DNA of 8,385 nucleotides from an uncultured Bacteriovorax sp. GTDB lineage: Bacteria; Bdellovibrionota; Bacteriovoracia; Bacteriovoracales; Bacteriovoracaceae. The notes under the pieces were generated by a model, which was given only the letters and a program-made list of their open reading frames with translations, had not been told where the DNA came from and did no database searches. Positions within the stretch are counted from its first letter, which is position 1. Each line of letters starts with the position of its first letter. The stretch covers positions 1 to 8,385 of the forward strand of contig CALUDF010000120.1 of the NCBI GenBank assembly GCA_943914745.1. The letters run 5' to 3'. This document shows, one piece after another, positions 6,627-8,385 of the stretch. Position numbers and translations under genes: made by a program.

Positions 6627-6884
6627 ATGAATAAAGAGGATTTTAAACTAACCCTTATCAGGCAATACTCTGAGGTTATCGAAGAGATCATTGTTGAGAG
6701 CGAGTCTGTCTACAGGTCTCAGCTGGATTTCAATGAGCTTGATTACAGAGTCAGAAGCCTAATCCAGGCCGCTAGAGTCGATGGCCTTGAAGAAGGCATT
6801 ATTTGGGATATTTTAGAAAGAAGAGTTCCTGATTACTACAACTTCGCTATGAGGGCCTCTTACGGTACGAAGATCGCTGCCTAG
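6627..6884 (+). CDS. Uncharacterised small acidic protein, 85 residues
   Basis: I do not recognise this protein. There is no signal peptide or membrane segment, so it is probably cytoplasmic. The N-terminal 60 residues are rich in Glu, Asp, Arg and aliphatics with heptad-like spacing (KEDFKLTLIRQYSEVIEEII, 3-22; DYRVRSLIQAARVDGLEEGI, 39-58), suggesting a bundle of amphipathic helices. The C-terminal part (LERRVPDYYNFAMRASYG, 63-80) is aromatic and loses the acidic character. It has no cysteine. GAGGA lies 9 bases before the ATG. It is transcribed divergently from the liv block, and no terminator is visible between it and the next gene. The ribosome binding site, coding-like composition and lack of a competing frame support it as real. 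It could be a small regulator or structural protein, but that is only a guess. Confidence 0.8.
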   Translation: MNKEDFKLTLIRQYSEVIEEIIVESESVYRSQLDFNELDYRVRSLIQAARVDGLEEGIIWDILERRVPDYYNFAMRASYGTKIAA

Positions 6885-6910
6885 TGTTATGGTATTTTTT
6901 ATAGTCTTCT

Positions 6911-6939
6911 AGGACATTTCAAAACTTTTTACTTATAGT
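6911..6939 (+). promoter_or_regulatory. Candidate sigma-70 promoter of the 177-residue exported protein gene
   Basis: AGGACA (6911-6916; four of six matches) and TATAGT (6934-6939; five of six) are separated by exactly 17 bases. Transcription would start near 6946, giving a leader of only about 23 bases. The -10 box forms part of the left arm of the hairpin at 6934-6969. Confidence 0.5.
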
Positions 6940-6969
6940 GCCCCCATTAATCTCATGGGAGGCACTATA
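6934..6969 (+). promoter_or_regulatory. Hairpin enclosing the ribosome binding site of the 177-residue gene
   Basis: The left arm TATAGTGCC + CCCAT (6934-6947) pairs with ATGGG + GGCACTATA (6955-6959 and 6961-6969). This gives 14 pairs interrupted only by a bulged A6960, around a seven-base loop (TAATCTC). The GGGAGG ribosome binding site (6957-6962), which is six bases from the ATG and near-perfect, lies wholly in the right arm, and the stem ends at the first base of the start codon. In a transcript that includes the left arm, translation should be blocked. A transcript from the candidate promoter would start inside the left arm and lack the pairing partner. The dyad could instead, or also, be a DNA operator over the -10 box. 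Confidence 0.65.
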
Positions 6970-7502
6970 TGAAATTTTTAGCTTTAATCGCTCTTTTAAC
7001 ATCAGTAAATTCATTTGCTGCTACAACTGTCACTAGAACATTTGATGGCAAGAATGCTGTTTGCCAAATTAAAGGTGACGTCGGCAGACGCTCATATAAA
7101 GTAGAGCTTCTTTCTGAAAAATTAACTGAAGACAAACGCGAAATCGAACTTAAGGTAAAGCTTTTTAAATGTGCTGAAGTTGAAGGAAAACTTGCTATCG
7201 TGGCAAGCTCAGCTTCTGAAGTGACAAACAGCTACTACCTTCAAGCTAATGGTGAGCTAGGGTTAACTAAGAACACTCTAGTGGCAGCGACTTTCTTTGC
7301 TAACGATAAAAATGAAAGACCTCTGGCAAAAACGTCATTAGATCTTAACTCTTCTGAGTCAGTGGTTAAGTTCTCTTTTGATAAGTCTCTTCCAACTGCT
7401 TTTTTAACAGCTGTTCTTAAGAGCAATGTTGAGCTTCCAACTGGTGAAGTGGTTAAAGACATCAATGAATACTTTGGTGGATTCGTTTTAAAGTTCGAAT
7501 AA
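6969..7502 (+). CDS. Uncharacterised exported protein, 177 residues
   Basis: I do not recognise the family. A clear Sec signal peptide opens the protein: MKF, a hydrophobic core LALIALL (4-10), and a likely cleavage site SFA|A after residue 17. The mature part of about 160 residues is lysine- and glutamate-rich with alternating hydrophobic and polar stretches (YKVELLSEKL 43-52; REIELKVKLFKC 57-68; VVKFSFDKS), which suggests a beta-rich periplasmic or secreted domain. Two cysteines remain after cleavage (C32, C68) and could form one disulfide. There is no lipobox cysteine, so it is not a lipoprotein. The gene has a perfect GGAGG but inside a hairpin, and a terminator directly after its stop. 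Its codons look more A/T-rich than those of the liv genes. It may be highly expressed, but no function can be assigned. Confidence 0.85.
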   Translation: MKFLALIALLTSVNSFAATTVTRTFDGKNAVCQIKGDVGRRSYKVELLSEKLTEDKREIELKVKLFKCAEVEGKLAIVASSASEVTNSYYLQANGELGLTKNTLVAATFFANDKNERPLAKTSLDLNSSESVVKFSFDKSLPTAFLTAVLKSNVELPTGEVVKDINEYFGGFVLKFE

Positions 7503-7512
7503 TTTAAAAATT

Positions 7513-7541
7513 AAAAAGGCTCCGTAAGGAGCCTTTTTTTT
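7513..7541. terminator. Bidirectional rho-independent terminator between convergent genes
   Basis: GGCTCC (7518-7523) and GGAGCC (7528-7533) form a six-pair stem with a GTAA loop. It is flanked by five As on the left (7513-7517) and eight Ts on the right (7534-7541), which extend the pairing to 11. It follows the stop of the 177-residue gene by about 10 bases and lies just past the stop of the namZ gene on the other strand. The A-run and T-run make it active in both directions. Confidence 0.93.
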
Positions 7542-7546
7542 GGTCT

Positions 7547-8385
7547 TTAGTAAAGAAGAATTCCTTCTCTTTGATTTAAGAATTTCTCGTGTCCTACCGT
7601 CTCAAGCTTTTGTAGTTCAGCATAAGATCCCAAGTTATTCACCCAGTGTCTCACTGTGTCTGTTCCGTTGATCAGGTCAATGGCCAGTTTATGGAATTCG
7701 TATTCGTAAGGCTTATTGTGGAATTCAAACTTATCACCTAGCTCGCGCTTAAACTCGCGGCAAAGCATCTGTGAGACACTCCACGATTTAAACTTAGAAT
7801 TGACTGTCGGGTGAATGTGCACTCCACCGCAGTTTTGTCCTTGGTGTTTTTGGAAAGTAGGAAGGAAAATGACCGGGCGAAGATTAAAGCCTTCAGTGAG
7901 TCCTTCTTCCTTAAAGCGCTTCATCACTTTTTCACAAAAAGTGAACGCTTCAATTCCTGGGTATCCTGCCACTTCAAGAGCTCTGGTCGTTCCTCTTCCT
8001 TCTGAGATATTTGTCCCTTCAAAAAGAACAGTTCCTGCAAATGTGATGGCCCCTTCCATTGTCGGAAGATTAGGTGAGGGAAGAACCCATGGAAGTTTTG
8101 TGTCTATCCAGTACATGCTTCTTTTCCAATTCGACATTCTAATGACGTCTAACTGACAGTCTGTTTTTAAAACATTTTTTCCAAACATTCCCACTTCACC
8201 CATGGTGAGTGAGTGGCGCTGAGGAATAGGGTAGCGGCCGACGAAGGATTCATACCCTGGTTGCAGGAGAGTTCCTTCGATCATTTCTCCACCGACTGGG
8301 TTTGGGCGGTCTAAGACGACAAGTTTAATGTCGCGTCCAGCGCATTTTTCCATGATGAGAGAAAGAGTTGAGATGTAGGTATACA
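7547..8385 (-). CDS. namZ: NamZ-type exo-beta-N-acetylmuramidase (DUF1343), 3' part, cut by the window edge
   Basis: The family releases N-acetylmuramic acid from the non-reducing end of peptidoglycan fragments, in cell-wall recycling or degradation. The reading frame stays open through the right edge, so the first ATG in view (8353) is not the start. The codons before it read YTYISTLSLIME, which matches the family's conserved stretch before the LDRPNPVGG motif. Other hallmarks in order are GRYPIPQRHSLTMGEVGMFG, LPWVLPSPNLPT, and GTVLFEGTNISEGRGTTRALEVAGYPG, then FLPTFQKHQGQNCGGVHIHP. In all, 278 residues and the stop codon are visible; family members run near 400, so roughly the first third, including any signal peptide, is missing. 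The family assignment is firm; enzymatic activity is inferred from characterised relatives. It is convergent with the exported-protein gene and shares its terminator. Confidence 0.9.
   Translation of the reverse strand, partial: YTYISTLSLIMEKCAGRDIKLVVLDRPNPVGGEMIEGTLLQPGYESFVGRYPIPQRHSLTMGEVGMFGKNVLKTDCQLDVIRMSNWKRSMYWIDTKLPWVLPSPNLPTMEGAITFAGTVLFEGTNISEGRGTTRALEVAGYPGIEAFTFCEKVMKRFKEEGLTEGFNLRPVIFLPTFQKHQGQNCGGVHIHPTVNSKFKSWSVSQMLCREFKRELGDKFEFHNKPYEYEFHKLAIDLINGTDTVRHWVNNLGSYAELQKLETVGHEKFLNQREGILLY

Noticed and set aside
6617..6634. Five-codon mini-frame (MVANE) overlapping the start of the 85-residue gene
   Set aside because: The GAGG abuts its ATG directly, so it has no usable ribosome binding site; probably chance.
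6467..6691. Minus-strand frame of 74 residues in the divergent intergenic region
   Set aside because: It overlaps the start and ribosome binding site of the 85-residue gene, has no good ribosome binding site, and its composition does not look coding.
6955..6972. Five-codon mini-frame (MGGTI) whose TGA overlaps the ATG of the 177-residue gene
   Set aside because: No ribosome binding site upstream (loop TAATCTC), and with the candidate promoter it would barely have a leader.
7811..8156. Plus-strand open frames of 64 and 113 residues opposite namZ
   Set aside because: They are antisense to conserved NamZ motifs and have no family resemblance; shadows of the real gene.

Overview
The window comes from a bacterial chromosome. 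It holds one seven-gene block on the minus strand, two short genes on the plus strand, and the 3' part of a further minus-strand gene that runs off the right edge. The host is probably Gram-negative, because a periplasmic binding protein and a second small protein both carry Sec-type signal peptides. The mix of a class I (archaeal-type) lysyl-tRNA synthetase, a Liv-type importer, a NamZ/DUF1343 muramidase and short lysine- and phenylalanine-rich orphan proteins would fit Bdellovibrionota (Bacteriovorax-like bacteria). That placement is an impression from gene content and not a proven assignment.

Minus-strand block (about 6388 down to 135): livK-livH-livM-livG-livF, in the canonical order, encode a complete hydrophobic/branched-chain amino acid ABC importer: binding protein, two permeases and two ATPases. 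The genes are packed very tightly, with an 8-base gap, a 2-base gap, a TAATG overlap and an ATGA overlap. A 36-base junction holding a bulged stem-loop follows livF. Then come an unrecognised 69-residue protein and class I lysS, 18 bases apart. A strong GAAA-tetraloop terminator ends the block at about 77-96. No other terminator is visible inside it, so an amino acid importer and a tRNA synthetase may be co-transcribed. A 238-base divergent intergenic region (6389-6626) upstream of livK carries inverted repeats that could be operators.

Plus-strand pair (6627-7502): an unrecognised 85-residue acidic, probably helical cytoplasmic protein is followed by an unrecognised 177-residue exported protein with two cysteines. 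Each has a hairpin near its start. The second hairpin (6934-6969) completely encloses the GGAGG ribosome binding site and also contains the candidate -10 box. A transcript starting at that promoter would lack the left arm, while a read-through transcript from the 85-residue gene would fold the site shut. This is the most interesting regulatory structure in the window.

Right edge (7547-8385): the C-terminal 278 residues of a NamZ-type exo-N-acetylmuramidase (DUF1343) on the minus strand, convergent with the 177-residue gene. The two share a bidirectional terminator at 7513-7541. I saw no tRNA, rRNA, CRISPR array, insertion sequence or clear sign of recent transfer. Positions 1-76 lie beyond the lysS terminator and hold nothing I can name.
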